This document shows, piece by piece, positions 1 to 8,130 of a stretch of DNA of 64,000 nucleotides. The translations under genes and the position numbers were made by a program. Within the stretch, counting starts at the first letter, position 1; every line of letters starts with the position of its first letter. The notes under the pieces were generated by a model. It was not told the DNA's origin. It did not search any database and saw only the letters and a list, made by a program, of their open reading frames with translations. Source of the DNA: Halopseudomonas oceani (GTDB lineage Bacteria; Pseudomonadota; Gammaproteobacteria; Pseudomonadales; Pseudomonadaceae). The DNA lies in NCBI RefSeq assembly GCF_002903165.1, contig NZ_PPSK01000014.1:35012-99011 (forward strand), read 5' to 3'.

Positions 1-1432
1 CGGCACCAGGGTTGCAGGTCGCCAAGATCCCATCCCGGTTGCAGGTAACCACGCCATCGCGGATGTCGCGAATGATGCTCTGGGTCACCCCAACCGCACG
101 CCGCAGGGCATGGATGACCTTGTTGTACTGCGCTGCGATCTGGCCCACTTCGGTAAAGGGCTCAACCGGCACATCGCGCTCGAAATGGCCGTCGCGCTGA
201 TGCGCGGCCATCGCCTCCAGCAGCTCAATCAGCTCGGTTCGTGCGCCATGCTCAGACACATTCAGACCGGCCAGCTCTTCCTCCGGCGTGACCCGCATTG
301 GCCAGAAGCGATTGACCGCCCGCAGCAGCAGCCAGGTCAGACCAAAGGCCCACAGCCCGGCCACCACGATACCCTCAAGCTGGGCGATGAACTGCTGGGT
401 ACGCGTCAGCCCGGTACCCAGCGCCGTCAGGTCAGCAAACAGCGCGACCGCCAGCGTACCCCAGATACCACTGGCCAGGTGCACAGGCACGGCACCGACC
501 GCATCATCGATCTGCAGCCGGAGCAGCAGCCGATCCGCCAGATACATTACGACCGCACCAATCAGGCCGATAAAGAACGCAGACGGCGCATCGACCACAT
601 GCGCACCGGCGGTCACCGCGACCATGCCGGCAATCATGCCGTTGAGCGGATAGACCGGATCCACCAGCCGCCAGCGCAGCCAGGACATCACCATGCCACC
701 GAGCGTCCCGGCAATCGCAGCCAGCACCGTATTGGCAATGATGCCCGGTACCCGACCGTCAAAGCTCAGGGTGCTGCCGCCGTTGAAGCCGAACCAGCCG
801 AACATCAACATCAACGCGCCCAGCATCGCCAGCGGCAGGTTGGAGCCCGGCATGCTGCGACCATCCCGGTCCTGATCAAAGCGGCCCTGACGCGGCCCCA
901 GAATCAGAATTACCGCTAGCGCCACCCAGCCACCTACACCGTGCACCACGGTGGAGCCAGCAAAATCGACAAAGCCGCGCTCGGCCAGCCAGCCCAGCCC
1001 GTCAGCAAACACGCCGCCCCAGGCCCAGTGGCCGAACAGCGGGTAGATAAAACCAGCGATGACCAAGGTCACCAACAGGTAGGAGGAAAAGCGCATGCGC
1101 TCGGCCGCCGCGCCGGAAACAATGGTTGCCGCCGTGGTGCAGAACATCGCCTGAAACAGAAAGAACGCCGAATGCCAGGTATCGGAAAACGGCAGCATGG
1201 AGAAACCTTCGCCGTACCAGCCACCAGCGCTGCCGCCAAACATCAGCCCAAAACCAAACAGCCAGTAGCAGAACACCGCCACGCTCAGGTCGGCCATGTT
1301 CTTGACCGCGACGTTAATCGCGTTCTTGCTGCGGGTCAGCCCCGACTCCAGACACAGAAAGCCAATCTGCATGTTGAACACCAGGCCGGCACACAACACC
1401 AACCACAGAACATCAATCATCGGGATGGGCAT
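1..1432 (-). CDS. Ammonium transporter fused to a PAS sensor module (partial)
   Basis: The frame runs from ATG at 1432 to base 1 without a stop, so about 477 residues are visible and the C-terminus lies outside the window. Residues about 5-385 are a polytopic Amt domain in the inner membrane. The twin pore histidines are at H164 (STVVHGVGG) and H318 (VPVHLASGIWG), and the FQAMF segment fits the phenylalanine gate. A plain AmtB stops soon after this. Here a helical linker follows with a HAMP-like pattern (TEVGQIAAQYN), and from about residue 454 the start of a PAS domain (DGVVTCNRDGI). Amt domains fused to kinase or diguanylate cyclase modules are known as ammonium sensors; the output domain here is unknown. 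ATG at 1420 is an alternative start. No glnK is seen nearby. Confidence 0.85.
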   Translation of the reverse strand, partial: MPIPMIDVLWLVLCAGLVFNMQIGFLCLESGLTRSKNAINVAVKNMADLSVAVFCYWLFGFGLMFGGSAGGWYGEGFSMLPFSDTWHSAFFLFQAMFCTTAATIVSGAAAERMRFSSYLLVTLVIAGFIYPLFGHWAWGGVFADGLGWLAERGFVDFAGSTVVHGVGGWVALAVILILGPRQGRFDQDRDGRSMPGSNLPLAMLGALMLMFGWFGFNGGSTLSFDGRVPGIIANTVLAAIAGTLGGMVMSWLRWRLVDPVYPLNGMIAGMVAVTAGAHVVDAPSAFFIGLIGAVVMYLADRLLLRLQIDDAVGAVPVHLASGIWGTLAVALFADLTALGTGLTRTQQFIAQLEGIVVAGLWAFGLTWLLLRAVNRFWPMRVTPEEELAGLNVSEHGARTELIELLEAMAAHQRDGHFERDVPVEPFTEVGQIAAQYNKVIHALRRAVGVTQSIIRDIRDGVVTCNRDGILATCNPGA

Positions 1433-1651
1433 GGGGACACCTGTTCCATTTGCTAACTGGCACTTTGATAGCGCAGCGGTTCAGGCCGTGCACCCGATCA
1501 GTGCAGCGATTGGGCGACTTCGCGCTATGCGGCTCAGGATAGTGCAGACAGATGCAGGTTTTGTACCAAAATTCGCCGAACTGGTGGTAAACGTGCAACC
1601 AGCAAGGCGTCAGTGCAGGGCCCGAAACGGGCAGAGGATGGGAAGCTAGTG

Positions 1652-1685
1652 CGCCATTTCGGGCGCTTGAGCACCCGAAATGGCG
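1652..1685. terminator. Hairpin downstream of the curA-like gene
   Basis: A perfect 12-bp inverted repeat (1652-1663 with 1674-1685, arm CGCCATTTCGGG) with a 10-nt loop lies 11 nt past the stop of the minus-strand reductase. No U-tract follows on either strand, so it may be a 3'-end stabiliser rather than a classical terminator. The rest of 1433-1696 shows no gene. Confidence 0.5.
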
Positions 1686-1696
1686 GTAACAGCAAA

Positions 1697-2719
1697 TCAG
1701 TCGGCGATGTGCACCAGTTGTTTGCCAAAGTTCTTGCCTTTGAGCATGCCCTTGAACGCCTCAACGGCATTCTCCAGGCCTTCAGCCACGGTCTCGCTGT
1801 ACTTCAGCTTGCCGGAAGCCACCTGCTCAGCCAGCAGCGCGGTGATCTCCTGGTGCTTGTCCTGCCACTCGGTGACCAGGAAGAAGCGGTGTTCCGGCTT
1901 GGGATCAAGCGCACCAAAGATATGGAACGGCGTTTCGACCTTGCTCTGGTCTTCGGCGTTATAGGCCGATACATAACCACAGATCGGCACGCGAGCACCC
2001 GGATTGATCAGCTTGGCCACCGCCTTGGCCACCTCGCCACCGACGTTTTCGAAGTACACGTCAATGCCGTTCGGGCAAGCGGCTGCCAGGTCCGCATCCA
2101 GGTTGCCGGCCTTGTAGTCGATGCAGGCGTCAAAGCCCAGCTCTTCAACCACATAGCGGCACTTCTCCGGGCCACCGGCGATACCGACAACACGGCAACC
2201 TTCCTGCTTAGCAGTCTGGCCAACCACAGTGCCGACCGGGCCGGACGCTGCGGCAACCACGACGGTTTCGCCCGCCTTGGGTTTACCCACGTACATCAGG
2301 CCGCAGTAACCGGTACGGCCCGGCATGCCGGCCACGCCCAGGTAGGTCTGCAGCGGTACGCCCTGATCCTTGATCTTGTAAACCATCTCGGCGTTGCCTG
2401 GAATGATGCAGTATTCCTGCCAGCCGGAATAGACGGTAACCACGTCACCTACGGCGTAGTTATCGGACTTCGACTCAACCACCCGGCCAACGCTCTCGCC
2501 GACAATCGGCGCACCGATTTCAATCGGATCCATGTAACCCTTGCTGTCATTCATGCGCGGACGCATGTAGGGGTCAAGCGACAGCCACAGGGTCTTGATC
2601 AGAACCTCGCCATCCTTGAGCTCGCGAACCGGCTCCTCCTTCAGAACCAGGTCACCATCCTGAATTTCGCCCTGCGGACGCTTGTTGAGCACGATCTTGC
2701 GGTTGATATGAGCAGACAT
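1697..2719 (-). CDS. NADP-dependent oxidoreductase, CurA / leukotriene B4 dehydrogenase type
   Basis: The 340-residue protein is a zinc-independent medium-chain reductase. It has an N-terminal GroES-like domain with the SLDPYMRPRM signature (about residues 46-55) and a Rossmann domain with the nucleotide-binding AAASGPVGTVVGQ segment (about 156-168). The family reduces C=C bonds of alpha,beta-unsaturated ketones and aldehydes with NADPH in the cytosol; CurA of E. coli is the curcumin reductase. Length matches the family. It starts at ATG 2719 and appears monocistronic, with a hairpin after the stop. The true substrate cannot be told from sequence. Confidence 0.88.
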   Translation of the reverse strand: MSAHINRKIVLNKRPQGEIQDGDLVLKEEPVRELKDGEVLIKTLWLSLDPYMRPRMNDSKGYMDPIEIGAPIVGESVGRVVESKSDNYAVGDVVTVYSGWQEYCIIPGNAEMVYKIKDQGVPLQTYLGVAGMPGRTGYCGLMYVGKPKAGETVVVAAASGPVGTVVGQTAKQEGCRVVGIAGGPEKCRYVVEELGFDACIDYKAGNLDADLAAACPNGIDVYFENVGGEVAKAVAKLINPGARVPICGYVSAYNAEDQSKVETPFHIFGALDPKPEHRFFLVTEWQDKHQEITALLAEQVASGKLKYSETVAEGLENAVEAFKGMLKGKNFGKQLVHIAD

Positions 2720-2861
2720 GAGATGCCTCTTGCATAAATGGATGAATGGGCGGAAAACTCCGCGAACTCCCGGATCATAAACGAACCGGGACGACTACCA
2801 GACCCGGCAGACCTACTATTCACAGACCTGATTGCCTGCCAATCCGTAGGCCGAAACGCAC

Positions 2862-3932
2862 TCAGGCAATATCACTGACCACTAACGCTCCGCCGGAACT
2901 GACCACCCGGTTGCGGCCGTAGGCCTTGCCGCGATAGAGCCGTTGATCGGCGCAGCGGTAGAGCCCGGCGGCATCGCTGGCGTCACGGGGCCAGCAGGCA
3001 ACCCCAAAAGTAGCAGTAATCGGCAGCGGCTGGCCCTGCCAGAGCAACGGCGTACGTTCAAGCTGCTGGCACAGCGTCTGCACCAATTGCTCGGCGGCAA
3101 CCGCGTCGGTGTTACGCAACACCAGTCCGAACTCCTCGCCACCCAGCCGTCCAATAACATCATCGCTGCGCAAGCGCTGCCCCAGCACCCGACACAGGTG
3201 CTGAAGAGCACGGTCACCGGCCTCATGACCCCAGCTATCATTGACCTGCTTGAAGTGATCGACATCCAGCAGCACCAGGGCAAAAGCATCGCTGCTGCGC
3301 TGGCTTTGCTCGATGCACTGGGCAAACAGCTGATGGAAGCGAGCGCGGTTGAGCACACCAGTCAGCCCATCCGTTTCTGCCATGAGCTGCAGTGAGCGTT
3401 GCGCCAGCGCACGCCTGCCCTCATAGAAATGCACAAACAGCAGAATCATCAGACCGCAGACGACGGCATTGCCAATATCGATCAGTCCGGCAGCCGACTC
3501 GGGATTCGCATAACGCCAGAGGTAAAGCAACAACGCCGCAACCATGAAGGGAATCGAGAGTAGCAAGCCAGCCCGACGTCCAAGCAGCAGATAGGCGAGC
3601 ACCGGCACCATGTATACCCAGACAAACGCGGTGACCGAGGCATTAGGCATCAACATGATGTAGAGCTGAAAGCAGAAGGTCGGCAGCAGGTAGCCGTAGA
3701 TCCAGGGGGTCAGCCAGCGAACCCGGGTAATATTCCAGGCCGACCAGAGCAGGAACAGGCCGACGAGAATTTCCAGTACGGCCAGTATCGGGTTGTCATT
3801 GCGAAACTGCAGCAGGGCAAAACCGCACAGCACCCAGCCGGTGCAGGCAAAAATAAGCCGCAGTAGTGACCGCCTCGCCGAATCCTCGAGCCCGGTTCCC
3901 GCTTGTCGCTGTGTATCGTGCTCTGAATCCAC
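2862..3932 (-). CDS. Membrane-bound diguanylate cyclase (GGDEF)
   Basis: The 356-residue protein has an N-terminal half of about six or seven hydrophobic segments (residues about 23-175) and a C-terminal GGDEF domain. The active-site loop reads GGEEF at residues 264-268. An RSDD inhibitory I-site lies five residues upstream, so product feedback by c-di-GMP is expected. It should make c-di-GMP from two GTP at the inner membrane. The membrane domain has no sensor family I can name. The start is GTG at 3932, with AGG about 7 nt upstream and no suitable ATG before the first membrane segment. It stands alone between curA-like and carbonic anhydrase genes. Confidence 0.88.
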   Translation of the reverse strand: MDSEHDTQRQAGTGLEDSARRSLLRLIFACTGWVLCGFALLQFRNDNPILAVLEILVGLFLLWSAWNITRVRWLTPWIYGYLLPTFCFQLYIMLMPNASVTAFVWVYMVPVLAYLLLGRRAGLLLSIPFMVAALLLYLWRYANPESAAGLIDIGNAVVCGLMILLFVHFYEGRRALAQRSLQLMAETDGLTGVLNRARFHQLFAQCIEQSQRSSDAFALVLLDVDHFKQVNDSWGHEAGDRALQHLCRVLGQRLRSDDVIGRLGGEEFGLVLRNTDAVAAEQLVQTLCQQLERTPLLWQGQPLPITATFGVACWPRDASDAAGLYRCADQRLYRGKAYGRNRVVSSGGALVVSDIA

Positions 3933-3985
3933 TGGCTTGCCTGCCCGCTAAACGTCCGTAGCGGTGCAGTATAGCGAAGGGCGTC

Positions 3986-4531
3986 TCAACTGGAGGCCCA
4001 GTTTTCCAGCAGATGCTGATCCTTCAGGCGAACATAGTTGGCCGCCGAGTAGGTGAAGAACGCCCGTTCCTTGTCGGTCAGCGCCCGCACCTGCTTGGCA
4101 GGACTGCCCATGTAGAGGTATCCGCTTTCCAGCGTACGGTTGGCCGGCACCAGAGAGCCGGCACCGATGATCACCTCGTCTTCGACCACCGCACCATCCA
4201 TGACAATGCTGCCCATGCCGACCAGCACCCGGCTACCGATGCTGCAGCCGTGCAGCAGCACCTTGTGGCCAATGGTCACGTCATCGCCGATATTCAGCGG
4301 ATAACCGTCCGGATTGAACGGACCAGCGTGGGTGATATGCAGTACGCTGCCGTCCTGCACACTGGTGCGGTCGCCGATGCGAATGCTGTGCATATCGCCG
4401 CGGATGATCGCGCCGGGCCAGACCGAGCAATCATCGCCAAGCTGCACATTGCCCAGCACCACCGCCGACGGGTCAACAAATACCCGGTCGCCAAGCACCG
4501 GCTGCCAGTCCCTGAATCCACGTACGTTCAT
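3986..4531 (-). CDS. Gamma-carbonic anhydrase family protein (YrdA-like)
   Basis: The 181-residue protein is a left-handed beta-helix with hexapeptide repeats (for example VVLGNVQLGDDCSVWPG). Metal-binding histidines of the gamma class fit in GDMHSI, THAG and GHKVLLHG. It is close in length to E. coli YrdA and YrbA-type homologues and is predicted to be cytosolic and trimeric. Catalytic activity of this subfamily is not always demonstrated. ATG 4531 is chosen because AAGGGT lies about 7 nt upstream and family members begin near MNVR; an upstream in-frame ATG at 4576 lacks this support. It is divergent from prlC. Confidence 0.87.
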   Translation of the reverse strand: MNVRGFRDWQPVLGDRVFVDPSAVVLGNVQLGDDCSVWPGAIIRGDMHSIRIGDRTSVQDGSVLHITHAGPFNPDGYPLNIGDDVTIGHKVLLHGCSIGSRVLVGMGSIVMDGAVVEDEVIIGAGSLVPANRTLESGYLYMGSPAKQVRALTDKERAFFTYSAANYVRLKDQHLLENWASS

Positions 4532-4659
4532 TGTCTTACCCTTGAAATTTGCGGCTATCGCCGTCATTGAAAACAACTAACACCGTTACGATGCCAAGCG
4601 CGTCCGCGTCGATTACCATGGACGCATTGTAAGTCATCGCCCGAATCAGGATACCCGCC

Positions 4660-6702
4660 ATGCCCAATCCGCTGCTGCAACCCTACGATCTGCCGCCCTT
4701 TGCCGAGATCCGTGCCGAACACGTCAAACCGGCCATCGAGCAGATTCTGGCCGACAACCGTGCACAGCTTGATGCCCTGCTGGCCAACCCGCCAGCGCAG
4801 TGGACCTGGGCCAACCTGATTGAGCCACAGGATGACATGGGTGAGCGTCTGGGCCGTGCCTGGTCGCCGGTCAGCCATCTCAACGCGGTCATGAACAGCC
4901 CCGAGCTGCGTGAAGCCTATGAAAGTTGCCTGCCGCTGCTGAGCCAGTACTACACCGAGATGGGGCAGAATCAGGCGCTGTTTGAGGCCTACCAGCAGCT
5001 CGCCTCCAGCGACGAGTTCGCCACACTGGACACCGCCCAGCAGACCATCCTTGAGCACGCGCTGCGCGACTTCAAGCTGTCCGGTATTGCCCTGCCGCCA
5101 GAGCAGCAAAAACGCTACGGCGAGCTGCAGATGCGCCTGTCCGAGCTGCAGAGCACCTTCTCCAACCAGGTGCTCGACGCCACCCAGGCGTGGACCAAAC
5201 ACATCACCGATGCGAGCCAGCTCGATGGCCTGCCGGAGTCCGCCCTGGCGCAGGCCAAACAGGCCGCTGAAGCCCGCGAGCTGGACGGCTGGCTGATCAC
5301 TCTGGAGTTTCCGAGCTACTTCCCGGTGATGACCTACGCCTCGGACCGGGCGCTACGCCAGGAGGTTTACACCGCTTTCTGCACCCGCGCCTCCGACCAG
5401 GGTCCGAACGCTGGTCAGTTCGACAACGGCCCGATCATCGACGAGATTCTGCTGCTGCGTCAGGAGCTGGCTGAGCTGCTGGGGTTTGCCAACTACGCCG
5501 AGCTGTCGCTGGCAACCAAGATGGCCGAAAGCACCGATCAGGTTCTTGGCTTCCTGCGTGACTTGGGCGAGCGCAGCAAACCCTTTGCCGAACAGGATCT
5601 GGCCGCACTGCGCGCCTTTGCTGCCGAACAGGGGTGCGATGACCTGCAGCCCTGGGACGTCGGCTACTACAGCGAGCAACTACGCCAGCAGCGTTACGCC
5701 ATCTCGCAGGAAATGCTGCGTCCCTACTTCCCGATCGACACCGTGATCAACGGCATGTTCGCTATCGTCCAGAAGCTGTACGGCATCGAGCTGCGTGAGG
5801 TCGCCGAGTTCGAACGCTGGCACAAGGACGCGCGCCTGTTCAAGGTCATCGAGCAGGGCGAAGTCATCGGCCGCTTCTTCCTCGACCTCTATGCCCGCGG
5901 CAACAAGCGCGGCGGCGCCTGGATGGACGGCTGCCGTGACCGCCGCCTGCTGCCCGACGGCGCTCTGCAGCGCCCCATCGCTTATCTGGTCTGCAACTTC
6001 ACGCCAGCGGTTGGCGGCAAGCCGGCACTGCTGACCCACGACGAAGTAACCACCCTGTTCCACGAGTTCGGCCACGGCCTGCATCACCTGCTGACCCGGG
6101 TCAACTACGCCTCCGCCAGCGGCATCAACGGCGTGGCCTGGGACGCGGTCGAGCTGCCGAGCCAGTTCATGGAAAACTGGTGCTGGGAGCCGGAAGGTCT
6201 GGCGCTGATCTCCAGCCACTATGAAACCGGCGAGCCGCTGCCGCAGGACCTGCTGGACAAGATGCTGGCGGCCAAGAACTTCCAGTCCGGCCTGGGCATG
6301 CTACGCCAGATCGAGTTCTCGCTGTTTGACTTTGAATTGCATGTGCGCAAGCAGCCCGAACTGAGCGTGCAGCAGGTGCTGGATCAAGTGCGTGAGGAGA
6401 TTGCGGTCATCAAGGTGCCGTCCTTCAACCGCTTCCAGAATGGCTTCAGCCACATCTTCGCTGGCGGCTATGCGGCGGGCTACTACAGCTACAAGTGGGC
6501 AGAAGTGCTGTCGGCTGATGCCTTCTCGCGCTTCGAGGAGGAAGGCGTGCTGAACGCCGAAACCGGCCGCGCCTTCCGCGACAACATCCTTGCCCGAGGC
6601 GGCAGCGAGGCACCGATGGCGCTGTTCGTGGCCTTCCGTGGCCGCGAGCCGTCAATCGACCCGCTGCTGCGCCACTCGGGCCTGACCGGAGAAGCAGCAT
6701 GA
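4660..6702 (+). CDS. prlC: Oligopeptidase A, M3 family zinc metallopeptidase
   Basis: The 680-residue length matches PrlC/OpdA. The zinc motif HEFGH occupies residues 468-472 (TLFHEFGHGLHHL), with the third-ligand glutamate expected in WDAVELPSQFMENW about 25 residues on. The N-terminal helical M3 domain is complete. The enzyme degrades small peptides, including signal-peptide fragments, in the cytosol. Its stop overlaps the start of the following small zinc-binding gene (ATGA), the usual arrangement in gammaproteobacteria where prlC precedes a YheV-type gene. It is divergent from the gamma-carbonic anhydrase gene. Confidence 0.95.
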   Translation: MPNPLLQPYDLPPFAEIRAEHVKPAIEQILADNRAQLDALLANPPAQWTWANLIEPQDDMGERLGRAWSPVSHLNAVMNSPELREAYESCLPLLSQYYTEMGQNQALFEAYQQLASSDEFATLDTAQQTILEHALRDFKLSGIALPPEQQKRYGELQMRLSELQSTFSNQVLDATQAWTKHITDASQLDGLPESALAQAKQAAEARELDGWLITLEFPSYFPVMTYASDRALRQEVYTAFCTRASDQGPNAGQFDNGPIIDEILLLRQELAELLGFANYAELSLATKMAESTDQVLGFLRDLGERSKPFAEQDLAALRAFAAEQGCDDLQPWDVGYYSEQLRQQRYAISQEMLRPYFPIDTVINGMFAIVQKLYGIELREVAEFERWHKDARLFKVIEQGEVIGRFFLDLYARGNKRGGAWMDGCRDRRLLPDGALQRPIAYLVCNFTPAVGGKPALLTHDEVTTLFHEFGHGLHHLLTRVNYASASGINGVAWDAVELPSQFMENWCWEPEGLALISSHYETGEPLPQDLLDKMLAAKNFQSGLGMLRQIEFSLFDFELHVRKQPELSVQQVLDQVREEIAVIKVPSFNRFQNGFSHIFAGGYAAGYYSYKWAEVLSADAFSRFEEEGVLNAETGRAFRDNILARGGSEAPMALFVAFRGREPSIDPLLRHSGLTGEAA

Positions 6703-6965
6703 ACCAAGGCCCGATCAAACGCTTCATCGCCGGGGCCGTCTGCCCGGCGTGCAGCGCAATGGATAGCATCAGAATGTACGAAGAGGACGGCGTACCCCAC
6801 CGCGAATGTGTCAAATGCGGCTACGCCGACACTCTGGATGCCCGCGGCAACTCGGTTCCGAAAGAGCTCACCACCCGCGTCAACGAAACCCGCAAGGCAC
6901 CCGCCAAGCCAACTTCGCAGACCGTGCAGTTCTTTCCAAACCCGCGGCTGAAGAAAAAAGACTAA
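6699..6965 (+). CDS. YheV-type putative zinc ribbon protein
   Basis: This 88-residue protein has two CxxC pairs (CPAC near residue 16 and CVKC near residue 37) that should bind one zinc in a ribbon fold. A basic tail ends in PRLKKKD. It overlaps the prlC stop by 4 nt (ATGA), indicating translational coupling. YheV family proteins are conserved next to prlC, but their role is not established. Length is slightly above the usual 65-75 residues. Confidence 0.8.
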   Translation: MNQGPIKRFIAGAVCPACSAMDSIRMYEEDGVPHRECVKCGYADTLDARGNSVPKELTTRVNETRKAPAKPTSQTVQFFPNPRLKKKD

Positions 6966-7001
6966 CCAGACGACCGGCTCGGCCTGCCGAGCCGGTCGCC
7001 C

Positions 7002-7646
7002 TCAGGCCGCACCACGCAGTTCGATATCAACGCCCAACTGCCGTGACATGCAGGACCATTGCGACCATAGCTCACGTACTCTGTCAGGGTCCTGCTCGGC
7101 CTGATAGGCCTTAAAGGCGGGCGACTGGAACAGATCGTCCGGCAACAGGCCGGCGACCGCCGCTTCCACCGCCAGATCCAACTTGTTGGCAAAAGCATCC
7201 CCCAGCAGTTGGTGCACGATCAGATTGGCCCGCGTGATATCCATCGGAATCAGCGGGGCGATGCCATTGGCAACGTAGCGATCGTTGACCTCTTCGACCA
7301 GACGGTGCGCCAGATAGGCCTCATCCAACAGCGTAATCAACCCCTTATGCTCGCTCGGCAGGTCCGGCGGCTGCAGCAAAAAGGCCTCAGCCACCTTCAA
7401 AACCGGCAGGATGCGTTCACGCAGCCGGGCTGACTGGGCCACCGCAGCAGCGGCCTCAAGCACATCCGGAACCTGCTCGATATAAGCCTGGGCAAAACTC
7501 TGCAGGGTATCGATCTGGTCATTCTCAAGACGAATGGCGGGGTGTAACGCCGGAACCCGGGACGCCAGCCAGCGCCGCATGCCCGCGACCGAGTCCGGTT
7601 GCGCCATAGCATCGGCAATACGGCTTTTCAGGCCAGTTATATTCAT
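7002..7646 (-). CDS. Conserved hypothetical protein
   Basis: I do not recognise this 214-residue protein. It is mostly helical by composition, has no signal peptide or membrane segment, and contains one cysteine near the C-terminus (QWSCMSRQ). ATG 7646 is preferred over the in-frame upstream start at 7661 because GGAG lies just before it. Coding quality is good, with codon use like its neighbours. It faces prlC-yheV tail to tail and is divergent from the coxB promoter region. A partly Fur-like AT-rich stretch lies 50-70 bp upstream. Confidence 0.7.
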   Translation of the reverse strand: MNITGLKSRIADAMAQPDSVAGMRRWLASRVPALHPAIRLENDQIDTLQSFAQAYIEQVPDVLEAAAAVAQSARLRERILPVLKVAEAFLLQPPDLPSEHKGLITLLDEAYLAHRLVEEVNDRYVANGIAPLIPMDITRANLIVHQLLGDAFANKLDLAVEAAVAGLLPDDLFQSPAFKAYQAEQDPDRVRELWSQWSCMSRQLGVDIELRGAA

Positions 7647-7867
7647 TTTTACGCTCCACAACGACGGCTAAATGCTGCAAGCGGGGCAACAGCAGATTGA
7701 TATCATTCGCATTTACGGAAAGCTAGCAGAGGCCTGCCATTCCGTCAAAGTGGCTCACCCCAAGTCATTAGACCAAATTGTAATAAAACAGCCGGCCTGC
7801 AAACGCCCCTGCCGGCAGCCCTCACTGCGCCTGGCCCCCAGCCAGATCGCCGAATAGAGGCACAACA

Positions 7868-7895
7868 TTGCGAAGGTAAAACCCCTGTCTATACT
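7868..7895 (+). promoter_or_regulatory. Candidate sigma-70 promoter of the cox cluster
   Basis: TTGCGA (7868-7873) and TATACT (7890-7895) are separated by 16 bp, about 235 nt upstream of coxB. A perfect 10-bp palindrome (CGACATGTCG, 7896-7905) covers the expected start site. The gene-free interval 7647-8130 otherwise holds only the repeat listed at 7977. Confidence 0.45.
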
Positions 7896-7976
7896 CGACA
7901 TGTCGGTAGCCTGTGGGGGAGTTCCGGCCGGGGGTGACTCAACGCGATCTTCGCGCTGCCCATCCTGCGGTTAGAG

Positions 7977-8049
7977 CAGGCCGTTGAAAAACGTGATCGA
8001 GACAGCCAGCGCAAGACCCGGGCAGTTCAGACCTTTTTTCAGCAGCCTG
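7977..8049. repeat. 73-bp element with imperfect terminal inverted repeats
   Basis: The ends CAGGCCGTTGAAAAA (7977-7991) and TTTTTCAGCAGCCTG (8035-8049) are inverted copies matching at 13 of 15 positions. The element lies in the coxB leader. Ends of the form TTGAAAAA...TTTTTCA flanked by AGGC/GCCT resemble small dispersed repeats seen in pseudomonads, but only one copy is in this window. It could also fold as a hairpin in the leader RNA. Confidence 0.45.
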
Positions 8050-8130
8050 CCTCGGTATCTGCGCAGTGTTTTGCTTGATACCCCCTGTTCGTGCACCGGA
8101 AGCGATAAAAACAATAAAGGGGAACCGGGA

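Noticed and set aside
110..2737. Long plus-strand frames across the Amt and curA-like region
   Set aside because: They are antisense to genes with unmistakable family motifs and contain compositionally odd His/Gln/Arg-rich translations.
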